The notes under the pieces were generated by a model, which was given only the letters and a program-made list of their open reading frames with translations, had not been told where the DNA came from and did no database searches. The translations under genes were made by a program, and so were the position numbers. A DNA stretch of 64,000 bases. It comes from JBBEAM01 sp942491105 (GTDB lineage Bacteria > Pseudomonadota > Alphaproteobacteria > Kiloniellales > DSM-21159). This document shows, piece by piece, positions 18,932 through 26,861 of the stretch (position 1 is its first letter; each line of letters starts with the position of its first letter). The stretch spans positions 1 to 64,000 of the forward strand of contig CALNZX010000012.1 in NCBI GenBank assembly GCA_942491105.1, read 5' to 3'.

Positions 18932-21586
18932 TCACCACTTGACCCGGGCACCCGCCATGAGGGTGCGGCCGAGGCCGGGCTTCACGCCGTCCTCCCGGTC
19001 CGTGATGTAGAGTTCATCCGTCAGGTTTTGGCCCGAGACGAACAAAGCGAAATTCGTGTCGGGGATCGTGTAGTTCGCGCGGGCCGAGAGCAGCCAAACA
19101 CCCGGCACCTCGCCATTCTCACCCTCGGGATCGCCGCCAAAGGGCGTGTTGTCCTCGTCCGTGAAGAAGGCTCCACGATAGGTCCAGCTCACACTCGCGT
19201 TCCAGCCCGACATGCTCTCGATACCGACAGTGAGATAAGCGAACTCGCGCGGCACCTCAGGTACGAAATTGCCGGCCACCGATTCGCCGTCCTCGTTGAA
19301 GCCCTCCTCGATCTTGTTGTCGGTCAGCGTGTAGCTGCCCTCGAGGTAGGGGTTCAACGACCAGCCGGTGTAGGGCCGCGAGTCGAGGCGGGAATAGGCC
19401 TCGAAGCCGGTGTTGTGGACCTCATCGATCAGCGAGTAGACGTTTATGCCGCCCGCGGTCGTCGTGGCCCCCTTGATCTGATAGTCATCAATGCGCTGGT
19501 GGAAACCAGCAACGTCGAACGTTAAGCCTTTCATCGCCGTCGACCGGACACCGAGCTGGAAGTTGTTGCCGAGCTCGTCCCCTGGCGGGAAGGCCGCCTC
19601 GCGCAGGACACCCATGGTCAGACCACGATGATAGCCGCCATAGAGGGTGTTGCTGAACGTGGGCTTCTCCATGGTCACCGGCCCTAGCGACTTCGAACCG
19701 AAAGTGCTTTGGGCATCCTTGCGGCCAAAACCATAGGCGAAGGCAACACCGGGCAGGACATGGGTCTTCTCGAACGACTCGGTGAAGGGATTGCCGTTGA
19801 AGTCCTCGATGATGACGCACTCTTCGCCGCCGAATGCACCTCCCGGGCACTCGTCAAACTCCTCGTCGTCCTCCCCGGGAAGCGCCAGAGTTTCGCGGGT
19901 GATGCGGTAGTGATCGACACGCGCTCCCGGCACCACGTTCAGATTGTCGGTGACGGAAATGTCGGTTTGCAAAAACGCAGAGAAGGCGTCCGCCTCGTGC
20001 TTCCGATTGAAGAAGGTGAGGCCGTTCGTGTCGAAGCCATCGAGAATACGTCCCTGCTGGCCGAGGATGTTCTGGTCGTTAAATTGATTGTACTCGTACC
20101 GAATTCCCATCTGCAGGTCTTGCGACAGGCCGAAAAGGAATTGCCGGTTGGCCAGCTCTGTGCGGAGTTCCGTGCCGAAATTGTTGTACTCGCGCAGCCG
20201 GCCTTCCATCACGCCTTCCGGAATGAAGACTTCATCGCCGGCGATGAAGGGATTGAAGCTGGTCTCGGCTGTGAGCGGATTCTCCCCCTCGAAATTGAAG
20301 TAGCGGTACCGCTTGAGCAACTGCCCGTAGGCCCGCGCGGAGACCGTGGTGTCCGGGTCGAGGTAGTAATTGTAGATACCCTGGAACAGCCACAGGTCGG
20401 CATTGTACTCGTTAAGTCCGGAAGCCGGGTTGAAGCACGTCTTGCAGTGCTTGAAGTCGTTGAGGAGCAACCGCTCCACTTCGCCGGGCGCGTCCTCGTC
20501 TTCTCCTTCGAGATTCGACTCGTCGTAATTATCGCGCTGCGCGAAATAGACCGTCGAGAAGGTGAAATCGGACTTCTCTCCTTTCCAGCCGATCGCTCCG
20601 TAGAAATCGTTGTAGCGCAGCCGCTCGGTGTCCCATGCTCCTTGCGCGTTGGCGCCGGTATAAGACAGCACGATGCCCCAATCGCCCGTAGATTGCCGCG
20701 TGTGCGCATGCCACTTGGTCGCGTCGCTGTTGTCGAGGCCAGGTCCGTCCACCGCGACGGAACCACCTTCAAACGAAACGACCGACTCGCTCGGGCCGAA
20801 GGGCTGAAGATTGCGGAAGTTGACCACGCCGTAATTGTTGTTGGGGCCATAGGCGATCACGGTGCCGCGCAGCACCTCGACGGACTCGATACGTTCCGTG
20901 GGCGGCGTGTAATGAGTCGACGGGTCGAGCCACAAGCTCTGATTGATTGAGCGCCCGTCTTCCATGACGAGCACCTTGCGCGAGCGTCGCGCGGGCGAAC
21001 CGCGCACGCTGACGCCGCCGTGGCGACCGAGGCCGTCGTCGTTGATGATGGCGACGCCGGGAATTGTCGACAGGATTTCGTTGGTGGTCAGCGGATCCTG
21101 CTCATTGATCTTCTCCCGGCTCACACGGCTGGCCGCCCCCGCGAAGTCCTGCAGATTGCCCGGAACGATGCCTTGGGTCGGCACGATCGGCGATTGCGCA
21201 GAATTGACGGAGCGCTCGAAACTCTCGGCGCCCCCGGGGGGCCCGAAGTATTCGGGTGTTGGCTGCGTGACCAGGTTCGGGAGAACGAGCTCAGGCTCGA
21301 GCGGCTCGATGGGCGCTGCTGGCGGGGGAGCAGGCGGCGGAGTGTAGACGACGGGCGCCGGACGCGGCGTTGGCCTTGGTTCGGGCCGCGCTTCCGCCTC
21401 TACTGGCGCTGGCGCGGGCTCCGGCTTGGGTTGGATGACCTCGACAGGAGGAACCTCGCCCTCTGTCGCCGAGGGGGCCGCTTCTTCAGCCGTGGAACCA
21501 TTACCGTTCGTCTGTGAATAACCTTCGCCCGGTGCAAAAACCGCAACGCCGAGCGCGAACGCGCCCCCAAACAAGCGCTTCTTCAT
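18932..21586 (-). CDS. TonB-dependent receptor 2, tandem paralogue of receptor 1
   Basis: The 884-residue intact protein has a signal peptide (MKKRLFGGAFALGVAVFAPG, about 1-25) and a Pro-rich segment at about 45-95 (VEVIQPKPEPAPAPVEAEAR). A plug follows with ASRVSREKINEQDPLTTNEI, GRHGGVSVRGSPARRSRKVL and RIESVEVLRGTVIAYGPNNN, then a beta-barrel ending in GRTLMAGARVKW. It matches receptor 1 along its whole length, including the KHCKTCFNP motif and a Cys-flanked acidic loop (DDEEFDECPGG, FGGEECVII), but lacks the long Glu run. It would import a metal or metal complex using TonB energy. The gene and its upstream region seem to have been duplicated as a unit. Confidence 0.9.
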   Translation of the reverse strand: MKKRLFGGAFALGVAVFAPGEGYSQTNGNGSTAEEAAPSATEGEVPPVEVIQPKPEPAPAPVEAEARPEPRPTPRPAPVVYTPPPAPPPAAPIEPLEPELVLPNLVTQPTPEYFGPPGGAESFERSVNSAQSPIVPTQGIVPGNLQDFAGAASRVSREKINEQDPLTTNEILSTIPGVAIINDDGLGRHGGVSVRGSPARRSRKVLVMEDGRSINQSLWLDPSTHYTPPTERIESVEVLRGTVIAYGPNNNYGVVNFRNLQPFGPSESVVSFEGGSVAVDGPGLDNSDATKWHAHTRQSTGDWGIVLSYTGANAQGAWDTERLRYNDFYGAIGWKGEKSDFTFSTVYFAQRDNYDESNLEGEDEDAPGEVERLLLNDFKHCKTCFNPASGLNEYNADLWLFQGIYNYYLDPDTTVSARAYGQLLKRYRYFNFEGENPLTAETSFNPFIAGDEVFIPEGVMEGRLREYNNFGTELRTELANRQFLFGLSQDLQMGIRYEYNQFNDQNILGQQGRILDGFDTNGLTFFNRKHEADAFSAFLQTDISVTDNLNVVPGARVDHYRITRETLALPGEDDEEFDECPGGAFGGEECVIIEDFNGNPFTESFEKTHVLPGVAFAYGFGRKDAQSTFGSKSLGPVTMEKPTFSNTLYGGYHRGLTMGVLREAAFPPGDELGNNFQLGVRSTAMKGLTFDVAGFHQRIDDYQIKGATTTAGGINVYSLIDEVHNTGFEAYSRLDSRPYTGWSLNPYLEGSYTLTDNKIEEGFNEDGESVAGNFVPEVPREFAYLTVGIESMSGWNASVSWTYRGAFFTDEDNTPFGGDPEGENGEVPGVWLLSARANYTIPDTNFALFVSGQNLTDELYITDREDGVKPGLGRTLMAGARVKW

Positions 21587-21764
21587 AACAGCCCCCCATC
21601 CTGTTTCCCTTGGAAACCAAGGGTTTTCCCTGTTCTGGGGCTATTGCTGCGTTTTTTTAGGATTCGGGGGGTTCATTCAGTCGCCAAACCACCCGTCGGT
21701 GGAGAGGTCAGATGGCACCGGCTTCCTGAAAACCCCCGCGAATCCCCCAATCTTGCCCCGAGGA

Positions 21765-21822
21765 AAAATAGTAAACGCAAGCATGTAAAACGCCACGCAA
21801 AAGCCCCGGGAACACTTGGCAC
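21765..21822 (-). promoter_or_regulatory. Receptor 2 upstream conserved box
   Basis: AAAATAGTAAAC (21765-21776), ACGCCACGCAAAAG (21790-21803) and CTTGGCAC (21815-21822) repeat the order and spacing of the elements upstream of receptor 1, 179-236 bp before the start at 21586. Directly beside it CCACGAA and TTCGTGG arms (about 21823-21842) form a short hairpin. The conservation points to a shared promoter or leader element. Confidence 0.45.
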
Positions 21823-22042
21823 CACGAACAACATCTTCGTGGCGAGACCAAGCGCCTCTCGGCACTCTCGCGGTGAACCCAATTCCGCAGGGTTTGGCCA
21901 GCAATGGGGTGAATTCAGGAAATCCGGCTCTAGGATTTCTTCCTGAATCTCAGCGCTAGAATGTTGCCTTCGTGTGCTTACCTCTCTTTACGTCATCGTT
22001 CTTTTCTTCAGACCTGTGGCTCAAACGACACAGATCGAAGCC

Positions 22043-24727
22043 CTACCAGAGCTTCACCTTGACGCCGCCATAGGCCACCACGGGCGGTGCCGGGGTGATG
22101 GTGCGTGGATTGGTGAAGAAATCGTCCCCGAGCTGCGGGTCGGCGGAAGCGCCTGAGTTGCCGGCTTCGAGATTGAAGAAGGTGCCGAACACGCCGTATT
22201 CCCGGTCGAAAACGTTGTTGACCAGGCCGAAGATCTGAATGCGCGGCGTGATGTCGTAGCTGGTATGGAGATCGACGGTCCAATAGCCGCCGAGCGGATC
22301 GTTCAAATTGGAATCGTCCTGGAAGAAGTATTGGCTGCTGACGGCGAGCGTGTCCGCGCCGAACTTCCACTTCGGTGTGATCCAGTAATCGAAGCCCGCT
22401 TTGAACCGATGTTGCGGAATGCCGGGAATGCGATCGCCCGGGCGCACGAAAATGCACCGGACTTCCTCTTCCTCTTCGCCCTCTTCTTCATCGTCGTCAC
22501 CGCCACCACCACGGCTTATGCATTCGGTGGCACGCGGATTGTCCGGAGCCGCAAGCTCAATGTTCGACTCATAGGTCGCATCGATGAACGCATAGTTGGC
22601 GTACGTGAAAAAGCGGTCGTTGGTGTAGGCAACGCTGGCTTCGATGCCCTGACGGAGCGTATCGCCGCCGTTCTCGAACACGCCACGCCCCGCGATCGGC
22701 GAGTACACGGTGATGATGTCGTCCGTGTTGAGCGTGCGGAACAGGCCGGCGCTCCATTGCAGAGACTCAGCACCTTGAGTGCGCTCACCCCTGATGCCGG
22801 CTTCCCACGTATGCGACACGACCTGATCGAGCGGCGGATCGGCGACGAGGAAGCTTTCGATCAGACAGGGATTGTTCGGGTCCGAGCAGGCGATCTCCGC
22901 GGCGACCGGCGCGCGGTTCGCCTCCGAGTAGCCGCCATAGAGCGACAGTCCGTGGTTGAGCTGGTAGGTGGCGCCCGCTGCCGGATTGAAACGCTCGAAG
23001 TCGTTTTCACCGTCGAGTTCCGGCGCGTTGCCGCTTAAATCCTGAATCTCAATCTTGGCGTGATTCCAGCGTCCGCCGGCCGTGACCGCGAGCCGCTCGG
23101 TAACGTTGAACGTATCGGAGAAGTAGAGGCCGATATACTCGTTCGCCGTACCAAGCTCCTTGAATTCCACCTCGGTTGGCGCGGAAAGGACAATGCCCGA
23201 GCCCTCGACCACGAAGCGCGGCCGGAAAAAGCCGAGCTCACTCGAGGCGCCGTAGGTCACCTCGCCTTTGTCGTAGCTCGCGCCCATCAGGAACTGGTTC
23301 TGATGACCGTAGACGTCGTCGGTATTCACGAGTTGGAGCGAACCGCCCCAGCTGTCGGCCGTCTGCCCCGTACGGTCGATCGAGCCGAGCGGCTGGCGCA
23401 AATCGTCAAACACGATGGGATTACCCGTTTGATCGAGCGCCAGCTCTTCTTCGATACACAGGAAGCCTTCCAGCGACGCGTCGCCCTCGCACTCCTCGGC
23501 TTCGGTAATGTTGCCGTCGTCGTGGCTCTGCTTGAAGGACCTGTAGTAAGCGACGCCGCCTAATGTCGTCGTCTCATTGAGTTTCGCCGTGCCGTTGAAG
23601 GCCGGCATGATCATTTCGTTCTTCGTCGTCTGCGGCGAGGTAAACGTGCGTTCGCGGTTGAGTGCGAGCAATTGCACCGGCGCGGACGCCGTCACCCCGA
23701 CGAAGTTGTCGGCGCCGGATAGATTGAAGTGGAGGTCGACGATGCTGTTCTGATATCCGAGGTCGAAGAACATGCGCTTCACCTCGGACGACGAGAAATC
23801 GCGATAGCCGTCATCGGTGATGCGCTCACCGCCGAAATACACGCCCCAGTTCCCGCTCCTCAGACCGGCTTGCACGTCGCCTTCGGCACGGCCGAACGAG
23901 CCCGCGGAGAAGATCGCCTCGCCGCCCTGATAGGTGAAGCCGCTCTTCATGTTGACGACGATGGCGCCGCCGAGCGCATTGAGCCCGTAGACCGGATTGC
24001 CGCTGACCACGGCCAGATTGTCGATGGCGATCTCGGGAAGAAAGTCCCAGTTCACGTTGTCGGCGAACGCCTCGTTGATGCGGACGCCGTTCTGGTAGAC
24101 CGCCAAACCTTGCGGCACGCCTGGGACCGGCGATGCTTCAAAGCCGCGATACTGGATGTTGGTCTGGAACTCGTTGCCTTGGAGGTCACTGATAATGACT
24201 CCGGGAACGCGCTGCCTGAGGACCTCCTGGAACGTGTCGACGTAGCCCTCACGCGCGAAGTCACCTCCATCAAGGACGGTGACTCCCCCTGGGACCTTTT
24301 CCAGGGGAAGCTCGGCGCCGGGCACTGGTGCCATGGGCACAGCGGTGGTGGCCGACATCACGCTCCCTTGGGTCTCCTGGCCGATCGGCGCGATCTGGTC
24401 GGCGAAATCCTGTTCCACTGGCTGGGGCGGCGGTGCCGGAGGCGGCGTCCGCCGCACCACGGGCTGGGGTCTTGGCTTGGGCTGAGGCTGGGGCTTCGGC
24501 TGCACCACCGGCTTCGGCTTCGGCTGCACCACCTCGACTGGAGGGACTTCCTCCGCTTGATCGGCGGCCTCGCCCGAAGGAGCCTCGCCATTTGACGGCG
24601 CGGCCTCGGTGCTTGGCGCTGTCTCAGACGTGTCCCCGTTCTGCGCGCTGGCCAGGCTTGAACCGAGCATGACCACACCTATCGTCACGGTGCTGAGCAA
24701 GATGCGAAACGTCATAGTGTCCCCCAT
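22043..24727 (-). CDS. TonB-dependent receptor 3 (CirA/BtuB-like plug)
   Basis: I place the start at ATG 24727 (alternative 24715) because AAGGGG lies about ten bases upstream and a signal peptide follows (MTFRILLSTVTIGVVMLGSS). The 894-residue protein has a Pro-rich segment (VEVVQPKPKPVVQPKPQPQP) and a plug with GGVTVLDGGDFAREGYVDTF, RQRVPGVIISDLQGNEFQTN and LNALGGAIVVNMKSGFTYQG. Its barrel ends in VVAYGGVKVKLW. It belongs to a different subfamily from receptors 1 and 2. A loop around 22440-22520 has Cys on both sides of a Gly/Asp/Glu run (DDDEEEGEEEEEVRC), and CSDPNNPC and CEGD...C loops also occur. Its first bases overlap the stop of the repetitive protein gene, so translation is probably coupled. 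Confidence 0.88.
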   Translation of the reverse strand: MGDTMTFRILLSTVTIGVVMLGSSLASAQNGDTSETAPSTEAAPSNGEAPSGEAADQAEEVPPVEVVQPKPKPVVQPKPQPQPKPRPQPVVRRTPPPAPPPQPVEQDFADQIAPIGQETQGSVMSATTAVPMAPVPGAELPLEKVPGGVTVLDGGDFAREGYVDTFQEVLRQRVPGVIISDLQGNEFQTNIQYRGFEASPVPGVPQGLAVYQNGVRINEAFADNVNWDFLPEIAIDNLAVVSGNPVYGLNALGGAIVVNMKSGFTYQGGEAIFSAGSFGRAEGDVQAGLRSGNWGVYFGGERITDDGYRDFSSSEVKRMFFDLGYQNSIVDLHFNLSGADNFVGVTASAPVQLLALNRERTFTSPQTTKNEMIMPAFNGTAKLNETTTLGGVAYYRSFKQSHDDGNITEAEECEGDASLEGFLCIEEELALDQTGNPIVFDDLRQPLGSIDRTGQTADSWGGSLQLVNTDDVYGHQNQFLMGASYDKGEVTYGASSELGFFRPRFVVEGSGIVLSAPTEVEFKELGTANEYIGLYFSDTFNVTERLAVTAGGRWNHAKIEIQDLSGNAPELDGENDFERFNPAAGATYQLNHGLSLYGGYSEANRAPVAAEIACSDPNNPCLIESFLVADPPLDQVVSHTWEAGIRGERTQGAESLQWSAGLFRTLNTDDIITVYSPIAGRGVFENGGDTLRQGIEASVAYTNDRFFTYANYAFIDATYESNIELAAPDNPRATECISRGGGGDDDEEEGEEEEEVRCIFVRPGDRIPGIPQHRFKAGFDYWITPKWKFGADTLAVSSQYFFQDDSNLNDPLGGYWTVDLHTSYDITPRIQIFGLVNNVFDREYGVFGTFFNLEAGNSGASADPQLGDDFFTNPRTITPAPPVVAYGGVKVKLW

Positions 24728-25974
24728 AATGTTGACCCCTTCGAGGGGATCTTGTTGGTCGTTGTGATTTCGCGTCGGTTTGAAACGGGCTCGGAAGCGT
24801 CGGCACGCGACCGCGGCGCGCACCCGATCAGATCGAGTCGGTCGCGCGACACGAGGTCCTGCCGCGATGAGTTCCAGACAGATGTGCTGTTGGGATATTC
24901 GGCGGGCTGAGAGTCCAGGGGCCTGGAGTCTCGAGCCGCGGCGCTCCCGGTTTCGGGCGCGCATGGAAAGGCGAAATCGGCGGTTGATGCGCCCCCTTGG
25001 GGCGGCGGGACAGGGGGGAGGATCGAGGGGAATGGCGCCTGCGTAGCAAGCCGCGTCGCTTCAACGATGGCGCGCTTGGCGCCGCGCCAGACCATCAGGA
25101 CCGTGCAGACCTCGCTGTCCGAATGGTCGCTCTCGCAGAGCAACGTGGACTCAGGATCATCATCCAGGTCCCACGCTGAGGTTGTCCGTTTGGGAAGAGG
25201 ATCGCAGCCGTACGGCTGCGGAGTGGCCGCAGGCCCCAGGGGCCCAGTATCTCCGGCCGCCACGCTCGCCGGTTCGGGCGCGCATGGAAAAGCGAAAGAG
25301 GCGATTGTCGCGCTACCTTGAGGAGGCGGGACTGGGGGACCGGTTGCTAGGGTCGGAGTCTGCGGCCGGAGATGCTGGTCTTCGTCAAGGTGGCGCTTCA
25401 AACCGCGCCAGACCATCAGGACCGTGCAGACCTCGCTGTCCGTCTCCCCGCTCTCGGAGGAAGCGACCAACAGCGCTCCCGGACCGTCATCCAGGTCCCA
25501 CGCCGAGGTCGTCTTTTGGGGAAGAGACCCGCAGCCGGCTGGCTCACGGATCAAAAGAGCGGCAATTGCGCTCCCAGTTGCGCCAAGACCGATTGAAATG
25601 TTCTTGGCGGAATTCTTGAAAATTGATGCCCCTGGTTTGGGAGGGGGCACAGGCGGCCCGGCCGCCACCGGCGGCCCTAATGCGCGATGCTTGCCCGCTA
25701 CGCCGCCACGGGCATAGGTCGGGCCACGCAGGACCATAAGGACAGTACAGATTTCCTCGCTGTCGGATTCGGCACTGTCGCCGAATGCCTGATCCCCGCT
25801 TGAAAGCGGTCCGCGCTCTTGATCGTCTTGAGTGAAGGTCGCGGTCTGAGCGGCCTCAAGCAGCACCGGAGCCGCCTCAGCGGCCAGTACCTGGCTCCTC
25901 TCCGCGTGTGCCCCGCTTGATCCGAGAACGATCAGCCCGGACACCAACGCGCCCAACAGGACGCGAAATTTCAT
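24712..25974 (-). CDS. Repetitive exported protein with three CTVLMVWRG-type motifs; no known family
   Basis: The start ATG 25974 follows a GGGGGG run; the longer in-frame start at 26001 has no signal peptide. The 420-residue protein begins with MKFRVLLGALVSGLIVLGSS and a cleavage region AHA. It contains a motif at 70-84 (SDSEEICTVLMVLRG), 178-191 (TDSEVCTVLMVWRG) and 285-298 (SDSEVCTVLMVWRG), spaced about 107 residues apart. Units 2 and 3 also share TTSAWDLDD before the motif and GPPVPPPQG- or PPVPPPQG-like and FAFPCAPE stretches after it. There are nine Cys after the signal peptide. I recognise no family. The gene overlaps receptor 3 by 16 bp, and its signal peptide resembles that of receptor 3. 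It may be a periplasmic or surface partner of that receptor; this is inference. Confidence 0.7.
   Translation of the reverse strand: MKFRVLLGALVSGLIVLGSSGAHAERSQVLAAEAAPVLLEAAQTATFTQDDQERGPLSSGDQAFGDSAESDSEEICTVLMVLRGPTYARGGVAGKHRALGPPVAAGPPVPPPKPGASIFKNSAKNISIGLGATGSAIAALLIREPAGCGSLPQKTTSAWDLDDGPGALLVASSESGETDSEVCTVLMVWRGLKRHLDEDQHLRPQTPTLATGPPVPPPQGSATIASFAFPCAPEPASVAAGDTGPLGPAATPQPYGCDPLPKRTTSAWDLDDDPESTLLCESDHSDSEVCTVLMVWRGAKRAIVEATRLATQAPFPSILPPVPPPQGGASTADFAFPCAPETGSAAARDSRPLDSQPAEYPNSTSVWNSSRQDLVSRDRLDLIGCAPRSRADASEPVSNRREITTTNKIPSKGSTLWGTL
25082..25441. repeat. 39-bp perfect direct repeat inside the repetitive protein gene
   Basis: Identical 39-base copies lie at 25082-25120 and 25403-25441, exactly 321 bp (107 codons) apart, and encode the TDSE/SDSE-CTVLMVWRG motif. 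A diverged third copy lies near 25720-25770. Shorter matches (CATCCAGGTCCCACGC near 25160 and 25490) belong to the same units. The exact DNA identity suggests recent duplication or gene conversion. Confidence 0.85.
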
Positions 25975-26101
25975 GACAACCCCCCGGTCAACCGCGGCCA
26001 TTTAGGCTCATCGGCCAGAATCTTAATGGAAATGTTACCACTGCACTAGGCGCCGAGCCACCCAACCCTTGCTGACATACAGGGAAGACTGGTCGGGGAG
26101 T

Positions 26102-26122
26102 TTTGGTATACCAGTTACCAAA
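26102..26122. promoter_or_regulatory. Operator-like inverted repeat TTTGGTA-N7-TACCAAA
   Basis: A perfect 7-7-7 inverted repeat sits in the 405-bp region between the leftward receptor/repetitive-protein genes and the rightward exb-tonB operon. Dyad symmetry and the divergent setting fit a dimeric regulator controlling both sides. The half-site TTACCAA also occurs upstream of xoxF. The rest of 25975-26379 shows no gene. Confidence 0.5.
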
Positions 26123-26379
26123 CTATCCGTGGGCAAGATGCTTGAACGCCCTTGGCCGCCGCGTTAAATAACCTTCGGCACCTCTAAAGGGCCAACTAGT
26201 CTTTGGTTTGGAGGTCGGTCCAACTTCGCCGAGACGCCGGTAGACTAGCCCGGCAATCGCGTAAGGTGCCCTAAGCCAAGATCGAAAGCGAAAAAGCAGG
26301 AGCGGCGAAAGCCGCCGGTTAAGCCTTTTGGCAACCGAAACCTGATTGTCTCCACGCCGGCTGGGTTAGGGAGGTTTTT

Positions 26380-26850
26380 GTGCGACTGACTATTGCAAAC
26401 CAATGCCGGCCAAGGTCCGGCCTGACGAAATACCTCGCGGCCGCGCCGCTGATGGCAGCGGCCCTTCTGCTGTCCAGCCTCGGCACGGCGACCGCCGAGG
26501 AAGGAAACATCGCCATCGAGCTGAATAAGCTCGAGGCCCACGACACGGATTGCCGCGCCTATTTCGTGATCGATAACAAGAACGACACGACCTACGACAC
26601 CTTGAAGCTGGACCTCGTCCTGTTCCGGCCCGACGGTGTGATCGGCCAGAGGTTTGCCGTGGAGCTGGCACCGCTCAAGGCCAAGAAGCGTACCGTGAAG
26701 CTGTTTGACGTTTCCGGGACTGCTTGCGATCAGGTGGGCAGCTTTCTCATCAACGACGTGATGGAGTGCAAGGCGGACACAGGCGACGTGGCCGACTGCT
26801 TGCAAGAGATTTCGGTGTCCAGCCGGACCGACAACCAACTGACCAAGTAA
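26380..26850 (+). CDS. Exported protein of unknown function at the head of the exb-tonB operon
   Basis: The start is GTG 26380, with GGGAGG eight bases upstream. The 156-residue product has an N-terminal signal sequence (about 1-40; LMAAALLLSSLGTATAEEG). The mature domain of about 115 residues has the pattern of a small beta-sandwich: AIELNKLEAHDTDCRAYFVI, LKLDLVLFRPDGVIGQRFAV, VKLFDVSGTACDQVGSFLIN. Four or five Cys (DCRAY, ACDQ, ECKAD, DCLQE) could form two disulfides. It is followed by exbB after 11 bp, so it is probably periplasmic and works with the TonB system. I know similar short proteins before exbB in other Hyphomicrobiales only as hypothetical. Confidence 0.75.
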   Translation: MRLTIANQCRPRSGLTKYLAAAPLMAAALLLSSLGTATAEEGNIAIELNKLEAHDTDCRAYFVIDNKNDTTYDTLKLDLVLFRPDGVIGQRFAVELAPLKAKKRTVKLFDVSGTACDQVGSFLINDVMECKADTGDVADCLQEISVSSRTDNQLTK

Positions 26851-26861
26851 GGACGCGTTCC

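Noticed and set aside
25150..25600. DLDDDPEST-type segments as lanmodulin-like EF-hands in the repetitive protein
   Set aside because: The loop lacks the Gly at position 6, the hydrophobic residue at 8 and an acid at 12, so it does not fit an EF-hand loop.
24780..25717. Several plus-strand frames opposite the repetitive protein gene
   Set aside because: Short, overlapping and broken; the minus frame has a signal peptide, ribosome site and in-register repeats.
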